Positions 1-11,423 of a stretch of DNA of 64,000 bases are shown here, piece by piece. The DNA lies in contig WWBZ02000033.1 in assembly GCA_011503125.2 (NCBI GenBank), positions 372,001 through 436,000 on the forward strand, read 5' to 3'. Numbering within the stretch: position 1 is the stretch's first letter; each line of letters starts with the position of its first letter. Below the pieces are notes generated by a model that ran no database searches, was not told where the DNA came from, and saw only the letters and a list, made by a program, of their open reading frames with translations. The position numbers and the translations under genes are program-made. This DNA is from Botryosphaeria dothidea. Lineage: Eukaryota; Ascomycota; Dothideomycetes; Botryosphaeriales; Botryosphaeriaceae.

Positions 1-1858
1 CCAGCTGCGCCACGAGGCTCCCGTAGAGCGTCGCCAGATCCGCCTGGCGGTCGGCGGGCAGGAACTCGGCGAGCTTGGCGGGGAAGACGTTGGTCCAGAT
101 GGCGCCGCTCACGCCCAGGCCGATGGCGCCGCCGATGCCGGCGAAGAGCGAGAGCAGCGCGAGCACGACGGCGACGCCAGAGCCGCCCGTCTCGGTGTTG
201 GAGGCGTGCGCGACGGCGGACATGACGGCCATCTCCTCGCAGATGACGGCGGTGCCGCCGGCGAAGGCGATGAAGACCTGGCACATGATGATGTAGCCGA
301 TCGAGAAGGTGCCGTTGCGGAAGTAGCACATCAGGCCGGTGCCCAGGACCTGCCAGGGGATGGCAATGAGGGCGCACCATTTGAAGCGGTTGGTCTGCCG
401 GATGGCGCTGTTGGAAACGTGAGCGGGCTGCTGCTGGGGAGCAGGAGTGGAGGAACTTACAGGCCAACGGGCACGGCGAAGAAGCAGGAGCCGATGTTGA
501 AGATGTTGCCGACGTAGCCGGCCTCGGAGGGCGAGAGGCTGTAGACGACTTGCAGGAATGACGTGAAGTAGTAGTCCCAGCAGCTGCTCACTGTCAGAAA
601 CGGCCAATTGATCGCCAGGAGTGGGGAGCCCTACTAGTACGCGATGAAGCTGAGACAGGAAGCGAGGCACGCGCCCAACACTGTCATGTCGTTCAGGAGG
701 TGGAACGGCATGAACCTGACCGGCGCCCACCACTTCTCCCAGACGTAGAAGCCGATCAGGGACAGCCCTCCAAAGATGATCATACAGATGATCGACGCCG
801 AACGCCACTTGTCCGCCTGATAGGTGGCCAGCGTCATTGGCAGGATCAGCAACGCGAAGCCCGCGCAGACGAGTACCATGCCCACGACTACACGCTTGTC
901 AGTGTCCGGCGTCTTTCCAAGCCAGGTGGATTGGCTTACCGTCAAACTCCACGAGGTAGTATCGCACCCGCTCCCACGTTGAAAATCCTTTGCCCAGCCC
1001 CGTCTCGATCTTTCCCTCTTTTATGGCCTTGTTCCTATGCACCAAGAAAATCATAGCCACCGGAATCGTGATCACAGGCACAATAACAGCAAACGCGCCA
1101 TAGCCCCACCGCCAAGTCGAATGGTCCAAAAACTGCTGCGCCACGCTCGGGCCCGCGAAGGTCGTAGCGATGTACGGGGTGGTCGTGAAGGCGAAGATCA
1201 AGGCGCGGTTGCGCAGGGCGCTGGTGTCGGCGACGAAGACGTCGAGCACGTAGCCAATGCCGTTGAAGCCGACCCAGTAGAAGACCTGCGCCGCCGCGTA
1301 CGTCTCGACGTTGTCGCATGCCGCGATCAGGATCAGGCCGACGGTCGCAATGAGGATCATGACGACGTAGCCCTGCGGCCGCCCCCAGATGTCGATCATT
1401 TTGGCGATGGGCAGCTTGACGACGGCGCCGATGATGGAGGACATGATGGACGCGGTGGTGACGAGCGAGTGTGCGGCGAAGGAGGAGTAGACGTAGGGGA
1501 GGAGCGTGTTGGAGACTTGCTGCTCGAGCGACTCGACGAAGAAGACGAGGAGGATGCTGTGCACCCAATTGTTAGAACATGGAAAGTCAATTGGACTGGG
1601 CTGGCCTTACAGTAGGTAGGATATCACCAATGACTTTCGCGTCCATGTTTGCGTGATTGCTTCAGCTTCGCGGACACCATCCTGGACGTGCTCACGCCCG
1701 TTCTCCTCGTCGCCGTACAGAATCGAAGAGCCGGCTTTGCCATTATCCTCGAAGTTGCTGCTCGGTTGCGAGCGCAATTCAAACGGTCTGGTTTTGCCGC
1801 TGTTGTTGCGAACTGTTTCGTACTGCGGAGGCGGCGAGGCATGTATGTCGTCGGCCAT
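1..1858 (-). CDS. Siderophore-iron MFS transporter (5' part, cut by window start)
   Basis: Membrane carrier that would import ferric siderophores (ARN/SIT/MirB family, 14 predicted helices). Start ATG at 1858 opens a hydrophilic N-tail (MADDIHASPP...). My exon model is 1858-1611, 1556-940, 887-641, 586-461 and 407 to below 1; the four introns are 52-54 nt and every phase joins correctly. Splicing gives family-like joins such as VEFDVVGMVLVCAGF, SFIASCWDYYFTSFLQVVY and GNIFNIGSCFFAVPVGL, followed by AIRQTNRFKW. The ARN-type features seen are FFVESLEQQ in helix 1 and IGYVLDVFVADTSALRNR. The C-terminal helices and stop lie outside the window. The clear homology is to siderophore transporters rather than drug exporters; the actual siderophore cannot be told. 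GATA-type sites lie upstream (separate entry). Confidence 0.9.
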
Positions 1859-2325
1859 GGCGACGTAGCGCTCTCAGACCGAATTCCCAATGGTGAGGGG
1901 GAAGGAAACACACACCAACAAGAGGCGGAGGCGCACTGCATGGCGCAGCAGATCTATATGTACGAAAGCAGGCACCCGCAGTTCCGTGCTTTCGATATGC
2001 GTGCATGAAGCACGGGCTGGCCCGGGAGGGCAGTGTGCGTGGGCAGCCAAGCTCTTCTGTTTTGCGGGAAAAAGAGAGGCGCATCTTTTCCCGCAAATTT
2101 CGTCCTGAACCGACCTGCAGGCAAATCCGCTTGGCTGAACAGGCTGACCGGGTCGTTACCAGGCAGGTGGGTTCGGCGCCGTGGTCCGTGTTGGGATTGG
2201 CAGAGCGCAGGGTTTTCATCTAATCAGATCAGATACCCCAGTGGGGAGCGTGGCCGGTGTCGCCGAAGTCGGTGCAGGGGGGCCTTGTGGGGTGTCTTAC
2301 AACTCGGTGATGCCGGTCGGGCCAT

Positions 2326-2916
2326 TGATCAGTACATCTCCGAGTGATAATCTAATCTTATCCGCGCCTGCCTACAAAAATCACTCGGCGTTTGCCATTT
2401 GACGCCTTGCTCGGGTAAACCGTAGGGCGGTGCTGGAGTCACAAGGCTAACGCTGATTCGTGCATCTGCTGGATCCGTGGCTGCGATTGGCTATTGTATG
2501 TACCCTCTAATTCGAGGCGCCCTACGTAACTGCTTCTTCGCTTCTCGCATACATTCGGTTTTCGTACCTCAGACCCTTCCTTTTCTGCCCACTTCCCCTA
2601 CTTACTTCGTCATGTTACATTTCTCAACTGACGGGTCCGGCGAACCGACGAGGATTTTACGCCCGCATCTCAGCATGAGGACAAGGCAAGCAATGGAAGG
2701 CCAGGATAGACCTGTATCAATCCCGACAGCATGATCTTCAGCTTCTCGGTCCCCGGGTGTCCTCCTGCGCAAGCAGAGGGGCATAAACGGACTGCACGGC
2801 GGTACGTTTCTGAGTAATTCTTCGGGTGACTATGGCCGAATCAACTGACGCTGATCGGTCTATCTCCGAGTAAGAATTTTAATGCGATCCGCACACGTGG
2901 GGAAAATCATCCGGCG
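2326..2916. repeat. Diverged direct repeat pair, about 65 bp each
   Basis: Copies at 2326-2390 and 2852-2916 share TGATC, then ATCTCCGAGT, then ATCCGC and a closing CGGCG at matching spacing, both spanning 65 bases with one compensating gap. I judge roughly 70 percent identity by eye. They are about 525 bases apart in the same orientation. They could be remnants of a small mobile element or a duplicated promoter block. Confidence 0.5.
2345..2362. promoter_or_regulatory. Paired GATA-type sites upstream of the siderophore transporter
   Basis: TGATAA at 2345-2350 on the plus strand fits the HGATAR core. A GATAAG on the minus strand occupies 2357-2362. They lie about 490 bases upstream of the transporter start. 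GATA factors of the SreA/Sre1 type repress siderophore genes in iron-replete fungi, so the position is sensible. Such hexamers are common by chance, and the fuller ATCWGATAA form is not seen here. Confidence 0.2.
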
Positions 2917-4623
2917 TGGGCCGCCTCGCCGGTCAACTCTTGCGGGTCTGTAACTGAGCTTCATGACCCTGCTCATCCGAAAGACGTGGTGGGCTTAGAT
3001 GTGATGTACAAGTTGAAAGAGCGTCGCTCGATGAAAGTTAAGCAAGTGTATGCGAGAACTTGGAGTATCTGGGGAAGGATCGAAGAGGAAATCAGTAGAA
3101 TTATTTCGATTACATGGACCTAGAGAAGCACTAATCAGTATCCAAGCATACAGCCACAAGTGCACTAATAATGTGTGCTGTGGAATTCCCTCCTTCGCAG
3201 CAAAATTTCCTTTTCTGGCTAGCCTGCGAACGCTAACTGAAGCAGACTTTTTCGAGAACGGACTTTGCCGAGCTACCACCGGACCAAACCTCACACTGTA
3301 GCTCCGCCCATGTACATGCCTACGGCACATTCCGGCTTACGTGTAAAGAAGCTCGGCAATCCGGCCCATTTAGGAAAGGATTCCTGATCGTTTTGGTGCC
3401 GACTCAAGAGAAACCTCGTCGACCCGTGATGTGAGCTTCATTTAGGAAGGCAGAGAGCATCATACAGGTTCAAGATTCAGAGTCACCCCGATACCGGACT
3501 CGGAGATGTAGCGTTTGTGAAACGTGCGGAGTCGACAAAGATGATTTGAAGCCGGTGACAAGTGAGACAATCATGCCAACATAGGTGCGACATTGAATCC
3601 ATCCTCTATAGTGATCAGGTCCGTGGTTGTCTTCTCTGCTATTGATTATCTTGAACATAGCCTCGATACTTTCTGAACCACTCTACTCCACCTGATTGTT
3701 TTAGACCCAAAGACCCGCACCCCATAAATTTCGAATCTGTGTGCATTCGGTGATTAATGACGTGAAGCAAGTTGTTCAGTGCTATCGTCACACGGAGCTA
3801 ACATATATAGAACCTAGCATCCCGCCGTTTCATTCCACTAGAAACAAGAAATCACACACATAGACACACACAAGCTACAGAGGCAAGACGAGTCTCACCA
3901 GTCAGTCCGTTGCAATTGTGATTGTTCTTAACGAGGACACGACTTGCGCAATGGCATGCGTGATCACTTTTGAGCAAGCATTTTCGGCCCAACGTCAGCA
4001 CCTGCCTGCTTTGTGTCCCGCTATTGCATTGTCTGCCTGCCAATGGGGGTAGGTCAGCATGCTTCCATGAAGTTGTTGCACTGCCTCAGTTTGTAAGACT
4101 TCGTGATGTTTCGTTGGCAAACTGGCAGTAAGATCCACTTTTGTGCACTGCCCGGCACGGATTCTAACGGTGATGTTGTCAGCGTTGAACGGTGAGAAGT
4201 CAGACCCGGTGTGAATTTGGACACCGGGCATCCTTCGATCTTACCTCCACCTCCTGGTAAAGTATCGAATGAAATAGGCTAGCATCCCGGCTCTTTCTAG
4301 GCAAACGAGATTAATATGCCCTTGGTTTTCCTTATTCGCCTAGCAACGCTAGTCCATTTGTTGCCGAAGCTGCGGGACCCTTGCCCAATCAATCCTGCAG
4401 GAATATAAGGCAACCCGACATGCAGCTGTTCTGTGGCACCCCCTCACACTGCTTACCACCCCGCAAAATATGCCGCCACAACCCACACCGTCGCCCTCAT
4501 ACAGTCCGCTTTGCATGGACCCCGGCACACCCGGTCAAGGCTAACCGTCCATAAATTCTACACTTTCGCGACGACTCTCTTCTCTCACCATGCTAGTTCA
4601 CTTAGCATTGCCCCCAGCAAACC

Positions 4624-6244
4624 ATGGCTTCAGGCAGCTGTTCAGTGCAGGCAATCCCCTATCCAGAATTATTTGGAGCAGAGTTCCTCTCCATTCAAGC
4701 TTCCGTTGTCCAGAATTATTCCAGTCCTCCTCCTCCTGAGGGATACAGCAACCCCGGCCATCCCGATGTCAATGTCACCAACGCCAGCTTTTGCAACGTC
4801 ACCATCACCCACACCCATCCCGGCCAGAATGATCAGGTCACAACACAGATTTGGCTTCCGACGAGCAACTGGAACGAGAGGATGCAAATGGTCGGCGGCG
4901 GCGGATACACCGCGGGACTATCTCCCTTCTCTGATCTCGAGATGGCAGGAGCCGTGGATGAAGGGTACGCCACCCTCACCACCAACGCTGGTCACGGCGC
5001 GGACACGGACGGCGTCCAAGTAAAAGACTGGGCCTATGCGGGCCCCGGAAATCTCGACCTCTACGCCATCCAGAACCTAGCCACTGTGTCTCTGAACGAT
5101 GCGGCGGTCATTGCCAAGAGCGTCATCAAGACCTTCTATGGGAAGCCTCCCAGATACTCGTACTGGAGCGGCTGCTCGCAAGGAGGAAGACAGGGCTATG
5201 CACTTGCACAGAGGTATCCGACGGTGTTTGATGGCATCTCCGCAGGGGCTCCGGCGATCTACACTGCACAGTTTCTGACAGCAGCGGTCTGGCCGCAAGT
5301 TGTGATGAACGAGCTGGGACAGTATCCACACGCGTGCGAACTCAACGCCATCACTGCGGCAGCAATTGCTTCGTGCGACGCTGCCGACGGTCTTGCCGAT
5401 GGCCTGGTTTCCGATCCCGACGCCTGCAACTTCGACGCCGATTCTCTGGTCGGCACGGCCATCAACTGTACCGACACCGGCTCCCTCTCGAGCATCTCTG
5501 CTGCAGCGGCCGCGGTAGCCAAGGCCGCTTGGGCGGGTCTGCCCGGCTCCAGAAACACGACGCTCTGGCACGGCTACAGCCACGAGGCCGCACTCACGGG
5601 CCGCATCGGCGTCGCCAACACCGTGTGCGGCGCCAACAGCACAACCTGCTCTGCCGGTGCGCCGGTAGGCCTCAGCGTGGACTGGATCGCGACGTTCGGA
5701 AAGAAGGACCCCGACTTCGACCTCGCCAGCCTCACGCTGCAGGACCTCCAGCACGTCTTGCACGCGACGGCGCAGGATTTCGCCCTCTTCGGGGCGAGCT
5801 ACGCCAGCCTCGACGAGTTCCGCGACGCCGGCGGCAAGCTGCTGACGTACCACGGTCTGGTATGTCGACGTCTCAATCCAATTCTCATACAAGCAAAACG
5901 CTAACACACTGCAGGCCGACCCCATCATTCCTGCGGGAGGCACACGGCAGTACTTTGACGCCATCGCGGCCAACGACCCGTCGGTGCACGACTACTACCG
6001 GGTCTTCGAGGCTCCGGGCTTGGCCCATTGCTTTGGAGGCAATGGCGTGTACCCTGCAGGAGCGTTCGACAGTCTGGTCGATTGGGTGGAGAACGGGAAG
6101 GTGCCGGACGTGCTGCAAGCAGCGAGCCCGGCAAATCAGGACGACGCGCGTAAGAATAGGATTCTCTGTCCTTATCCGCAAAGAGCGCATTACAAGGGAT
6201 CGGGGGATGAGAATTCGGCAGACAGTTTCTACTGCGCGGAGTAG
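4624..6244 (+). CDS. Tannase / feruloyl esterase family protein
   Basis: Esterase of the tannase/FaeB family, expected to hydrolyse ester bonds of gallate or ferulate in plant material outside the cell. Exons 4624-5859 and 5915-6244 (55-nt GTATGT...CAG intron) give 521 aa. The family's CS-D-HC signature is complete: Cys184-Ser185 in WSGCSQGG, Asp414 in LADPIIPAGG just after the intron, and His450-Cys451 in GLAHCFGG, so the catalytic Ser-Asp-His triad and the disulfide next to it are intact. Several N-x-T/S sequons fit a secreted protein. Odd point: the reading frame starts almost at the usual mature N-terminus (SGSCSVQAIP) and no signal peptide is visible. An ATG at 4590 lies in another frame. 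Either an upstream exon was missed or the signal sequence is lost. Confidence 0.92.
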
Positions 6245-9200
6245 ACCATCTCCGTCGTTTGCGGGGAGGGGAGGCGGAAATCGTCGGGTAATGCTGCGGG
6301 GATGGGAGGCACCGATTTCCATATCTCAACCGCCTCTCTTCGAGGCCGTATGACGATAGGCTTAATCAAAACTCCAAACATAATTTCGGTAACCGGTATT
6401 TCTAAATCTCTTACCGCTGATTCTTAATTCTCACCTACTCACCTTTCTACATTCTCCTATCTAAACTCGTAGTTTGTGATGAAGGTGAACACATTTCCCG
6501 TTTGACACAGTGCACGCGGTAATCGCCTCGAAAAATGGAAACTTCATAGATAGTGGCATCACTCTTTCGGATTGATTTGCTAGGGGAAACAAAATATGCT
6601 ATTGAAAAAAGGGCACTTGAGCGGCAGACTACATCCTGTGGCTGAATAATCATGCGATAGGTCATCCTCTCCATGCTTTTTTGGAATGTTTTAGAGTCTG
6701 TGTGGTTGCTTCTCGAGTGTGATGCGACTGTGGTTGGCTGGAAATCGCCGTTGGTATGTCTTTCCTGGTGGTTAATTCAGGACCCTGAATTCATCGTCAA
6801 AGGGCGAATGACTACTTGATGTTATCTCTAACGAGTTCGTTGAGAGGCCAGAATCCGTTCTAAGAGTAGTCGTCCAATCAGAGCAGCGCCATGAAGAGAC
6901 GTGGAAGTATGCGCGTGATTACGGATCTCAATCTGAAGGCGGGATAGAAAGATATGCTGGATGAGGCTGATGGCGGGCCGATACGCACGACTGATACTTT
7001 GCTTTTTGTGATGAATTGGTTCATTCTAGGCTCCGGTGGTAGTACATTAAAGACCCAATAGGATGAAAGACACAGTTACACCGGAACGAGGAAACACAGC
7101 CACGAACCGTCATATCAAGCGGGTCGTCTCTCCCGATAGCCTAGATCCATAGTAGGAAGGGGGAAGGATCCAAAGAAGTGGGAGGCCGCACACTTTTTGT
7201 TCCTGAACTCGTTTCTAATGTGCCTTGTGTATGAATAGCAAATGCGTTATGCGGTGGGCCGAGCGGGAATCCTTTGATTTATCGTCAAACAGAAGCCACC
7301 GAAAAGATGTCCCATCGATGCTGGACTGGACTTCGATAGAAGCTCTCAAGCTCTTTAATGTTTATCATGATGCAAGCCATCTTCTATACTTTTACAAGTA
7401 CGGGTAGCATCACACCTTGACCCAACGTGCAAATAAATACAGATCATCCTTCAAGATCGTTAGTGCTGGCAGAGGAAAGGAAAAGTTTTGATTGGAAGTG
7501 CAAGCACGCCGCCGCACTAAGTGCAACCACACTTTCCCGAAGTTGAACTCACTTAGCGCCGAAGAGGCTTTATCCCATGAACGGTTGGAAATTTTTCACA
7601 TCACTTTGCTCACTGACAAATATTTAGGAATTGGTTGTCTCGTTACCTTGTTCAGCTTAGATGCTGAAGTATGTCAACATATAATGCGACCACGCAGACT
7701 AACAAGATTACAATTTTCGCTTTCGTGAACTTCTTTCTGGTCGTCCAAGCCCACATGATGTTTACCACCACCGTATCCACCGCAGGCGAGAAAACTATCG
7801 TGGAACGTAATGAAGCTGCTGTTGGGACACCTCCGCCTGAGGTCCCCCGACACAGTACCACCTTGTGGAATTAAATTCACTCATGGGATGACCCCACCTC
7901 AAAGAATACTGTGGAGCGTGCTGAAGGCTTTGTCACCGTTACACCTCCGGCTGAAATCCTCCGGCGCAGTTTCAGGTGCAACAGGAAGCTGGGTAAGCGT
8001 GTCCAGGCGAGCTTCGCTTGTAGACCTGTAGGATATCACTCGTTTTTGAGACGAATCGTGTCTCACTATATAGCTTAGTCACAATCACTTGTATAAGAGG
8101 CAAGCGGGTTACCTACCCTCTCCCTCTTCATGCCAATCAACAATGGATCATCGTTGTTCATCAACAACACAACAAGACCCTAGGATACCCGTATGAAGCG
8201 AGGCGAGGCTGCTGCTGCGTACGTAGTACCCTCTCCCCGCCGAGTTCGACTTGTCCTGCTAACGGATGTACTTTGGCGGCCAGTGATGATGCGGATACCG
8301 ATGACAGCCGTAAGATAACTGCAGAGCGCACAGGCATTGGGGCCGGCGATCCTGATGGTGACTGGGACTGGGCTGGTCTTGTCGATGGTGATATCGAACG
8401 CGACGAAGCCGCCGCTGCGTTGGTGAAGCCTTGGTCCTGAATCTTCCAGACGTGGAAGCTTTTCTGCTGACAAAATATTGCATGTTGAACAGTGACGATG
8501 CGACCGTCAATGATAGCGCCTAGACGGTTGCTAATGGCGCAACCTTCCCTTACCTGGCGAAACAGAGATGTAGCAGAAAGCCTGGAAGTCAATAAGCCAG
8601 GAGTTATTAAAGGAAATCTTCTTCTTGACGTACAAAGCTTCCAGTATCATTTCGCACATGCAAGAGGCAGTTGAACCACATTCTTTTTGCTTGCAGCAAT
8701 GTTGCATCCTCAACCTTTCATTAATACGACAGTCACGTCCAGGGCTCCCAACAAGCCAAGTCGATTTGCAAGCGGCTTAAGGCTTAACCTCTTCATCTTA
8801 TTTTGTCTTCGTATTGTAATTGAGGCAGCTATAAAGCAACAAATCATCTCAATTTTTTCATCCACGTGCAATTTCTGTTGGAAACCCCCCCTTTCTAACA
8901 CATGAATGTGTCCCACCATACAGCAATTGCGATTTCGATCTTGAGCTAGGCTTGTGTAGCCCGGATGCCACAATGCACGAAGGAGATGAATGCTCTTGGT
9001 ACAGCGGTATTGGTCTCCGTCGCCACCGCTTCATCCCGGTCTGGTTCGATACCCGCGAGAATAGGAGGTTGATTGGGAGGACTATGCCTGGTGCATACAG
9101 AAGAGGACGTGCACGGAATCATGTACACGTCAGGGAACAGACAGTAGTTTCCCGAGGGCTTTTTTTTTTTTGGGAGTTGCTTTGTTGGACAGACAGATAC

Positions 9201-9367
9201 TGATGGCGGCTAATCGGGGTTCCAAGAAGCGCAGCAAAGTAAGAAGTGGCCCAGAGACTAAGCACAGCCATCTCATGAGACTCAAGCGCTCAACACCATT
9301 TTTTCGCAGAAGAGAGGCAATTCTCAGTCCATGATTCAAACAAAACCTTGACTACCCAGTAATAAGC
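6245..9367. other. Intergenic region with small repeats, no gene recognised
   Basis: About 3.1 kb without a recognisable gene. ORFs are short and scattered over all frames. The only structure I can support is a diverged tandem duplication around 7799-7970 (separate entry). A run of twelve T lies near 9161-9173. Confidence 0.5.
7799..7970 (+). repeat. Diverged direct duplication, period about 113 bp
   Basis: The block from 7799 to 7856 recurs at 7910-7970. Its best-kept part, 7827-7856 against 7941-7970, matches at 24 of 30 positions, and five of the six differences are transitions. On the plus strand both copies can be read as VER-x-E...TPP-x-E, so the duplication may once have been coding. 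The first copy sits in a 67-codon ORF (7671-7874) with a hydrophobic stretch near its start; I recognise no family. Confidence 0.5.
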
Positions 9368-9814
9368 GTGTTTGGGAGAATGACGGACAATCTCGGATTT
9401 CACGGACGTCGCCTTGCGCCTCTCCTTATCAACAACACGCTCAAGATGATGAACGACAATGCTGAGCCGCTGCTGGCGGCAATTATGGACATCGATGACA
9501 GATTGCTTCAATCGTTGATCCTCAGTGCTTCTATTGATGATGAATGCGCCAAAGCAACACTCCGAGACATGCTCCTGGTGCCGACCGAGGAGGGAAAAGA
9601 TGGCAGAGAAGATATCTAGAGATTCTGCTCCGACGGCCTGCGGCTAATGTCAAAGAGATGGGAGGTGTGTAAGAACTGCAATGATGATTTGAAATCACCA
9701 AAACGAGATGAGGAGGATGTTTTCAGGTGGCATCCTAGCAAATTCCCGGCCGCGCACCTCCGCTTCTGGATACTGAAAGGAGACATGATCAGTCGAGAAA
9801 GCTAGATTGTATAA
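9368..9814 (+). pseudogene. Decayed copy A of a Cys/His-rich fungal family
   Basis: The first part (9368-9619) encodes a helical segment rich in Leu/Ala (PLLAAIMDIDDRLLQSLIL...AKATLRDMLL) that resembles the segment in copy C. An in-frame TAG at 9617-9619 then interrupts it. The same frame continues with KRWEVCKNCNDDL at about 9653-9690 and FRWHPSK soon after. CxxC followed by WHP at this spacing looks like a small zinc-binding module, but the Cys expected before R-W-H is Phe. The distal part is not recognisable. Confidence 0.45.
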
Positions 9815-9831
9815 AATAATGTTCTAGCCAC

Positions 9832-10271
9832 GTGATATCCGGAGCTGCTGTGAAGCGGGACCCGATGCGCCAGGCCGTAAGACCGGGTATCGGAGCGCGT
9901 AAAGGCCTAAGCAAGACCGTGCGCCCTCCAAGCGACACGGATGATCAGGAAAAACGCGCGCCTCCGCCTAAGAAACGTGCGCGAATTTTGACGTATGTTA
10001 AGTGCGAGCAAAATTTCGACGGGAGTCATCCAGTGGAGAACGAATGCAGGTGGCATTCCGGTGTTCTGGAAGCCGACTACGAAAGCGATATCTGGATGGA
10101 GCGCGAGGGGAATTCCATGGCCTGATTGATACGGAAAGACCCGAAGATCATTTCCTGAAGGATTCAAGTGGAGTTGTTGCGGCAGGGAGGAGACCGCCGG
10201 GGCTGCAAGAAGGGCTTCAATGGAGCATTCGCGTCTGCTTCTGCAAGCGGACACCAATGCTGATGGCTTGA
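9832..10271 (+). pseudogene. Decayed copy B of the same Cys/His-rich family
   Basis: A basic linker (PPPKKRARI) leads into YVKCEQNFD and NECRWHSGVLEADYESDIW, the counterpart of CxxC...WHP in copy A; the second Cys of CxxC is Asn here. At about 10100-10110 the readable sequence jumps from frame 1 to frame 3 and continues as FHGLIDTERPEDHF and later EGLQWS...CFCK. These match the IDTEANREEY and EGFQWTCC segments of copy C. The frame jump and missing Cys argue for a broken gene. An unrecognised small intron at the jump is the alternative. Confidence 0.45.
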
Positions 10272-10673
10272 GCCGACCATGATTCACTTCTCTGGATTGA
10301 GCTTGTTTGATGATTTCAGAAACACTCTCACTGCCATTGGGCCTTTCTCATGATTCCAGAAAGTTGGCTATGCGGTAAGGTTTGTGCTGCCAAAATAAGA
10401 AAGCAAAAGATCAAATGAAGGCCATTAATCTGCATGTTCTCTTCCTCGTAATGCTACTCACGACTGCGTGTTTCAAGATGACTTACAAATAGTTGGAGTT
10501 GGCGAGGAATGCACAGGCCTTCCTCTCTTTCGGCCGGTGCACGGCGGTCTAGTTGAACTGTCGGACCGGAGGTTTATTCAAACTCATTTCGCAAACGACA
10601 GGGTTGATTCCTCCGAGCCCAAAGAAAAACGAAATCCAAAGAACTTGAGAGCCTCGCACAGACCCTGAGATGG

Positions 10674-11252
10674 TTGTCTATTTTGGGGAGACTTTATCAA
10701 CTTAACATCCGAACCCAACGACGGAACTATACGTTCAACTCCACCGTGTCGGACCTGTCGAGGGTCCTTCTCAAGGCGATCGAAACCGCCGAACCCGAAA
10801 CGCTTCGGGCCACACTTCTCTATATGATCAAGAACGACTTCTGCAAAGACATTGCGGTGAGACAACTTCTTGCCGTCACCCGGGGACGATAGGCAGCTTC
10901 GCCTCCTCTGACCTCGCATCAACACGCAAACGCCACTTTTCCAACGATACAGCATATGTGGACAGTGCGACAAGAAATCCGACATCCTAAACACCCGCGA
11001 CAACAACTCCTTTTGGCATGATGGCAAGTCGTCTCCCCGAATCCGTGGTGTGGAGTGTGCGTCAACGCTGCGGAAGGGTTTCTGAGCCCCTACTATGAGG
11101 ATCACCATTGGGCTAATTGGGATGAATATGTGGCTGAACTGATCGATACTGAGGCGAATAGGGAAGAGTATCTAGAAGGGTTTCAATGGACTTGCTGCTC
11201 CAGCTCCGGAAAATGCTGTCGGATGCAGATCAACGCGGCACGTCACTTTTGA
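10674..11252 (+). pseudogene. Decayed copy C of the same Cys/His-rich family
   Basis: Three pieces lie in order but in different frames. A helical segment (10674-10892, LSRVLLKAIETAEPETLRATLLYMI...AVRQLLA) comes first. RYSICGQCDKKSDILN...FWHDGK follows at about 10945-11020 in another frame. LIDTEANREEYLEGFQWTCC plus a terminal Cys/His tail ends at 11252 in the first frame. The order equals that of copies A and B, so this copy shows the full domain plan: helical part, CxxC/WH module, acidic stretch, W-x-C-C tail. A stop lies between the first two pieces, and the Cys before W-H is Phe. Confidence 0.5.
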
Positions 11253-11423
11253 ACCGCCAAACAAGAGGACGAAGTGCGCCGAGAGTCTGACTAACCAAGC
11301 CATTCGAGGCGAGTCACATATTGGACCCTCAGCATGAGAGAGTATGGCTGGGGGATTAGCATAAGAGTTCTCATAGAAGGGCACAAATCTTCAGGCCACC
11401 TCCACCTCCTTCAATCGCCTGAT

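Larger units (their letters stand above)
1859..4623. other. Intergenic region, no gene recognised
   Basis: About 2.8 kb between two divergently transcribed genes. Short ORFs exist on both strands, but none has a family-like sequence or splice structure that I can support. It contains a diverged pair of about 65-bp direct repeats (2326-2390 and 2852-2916) and candidate GATA sites. A TATA-like AATATAAGG near 4401-4409 lies about 220 bases before the tannase start. Confidence 0.6.

Noticed and set aside
4433..5023. 196-codon open frame (+) overlapping the tannase start
   Set aside because: Different frame from the catalytic protein and no signal-peptide-like segment that splices cleanly into it.
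8985..9070. TGGTACAGCGG...GGTTCGATACC resembles tRNA D- and T-arm boxes
   Set aside because: The T-stem does not pair (only three of five pairs) and I could not build an acceptor or anticodon stem around it.
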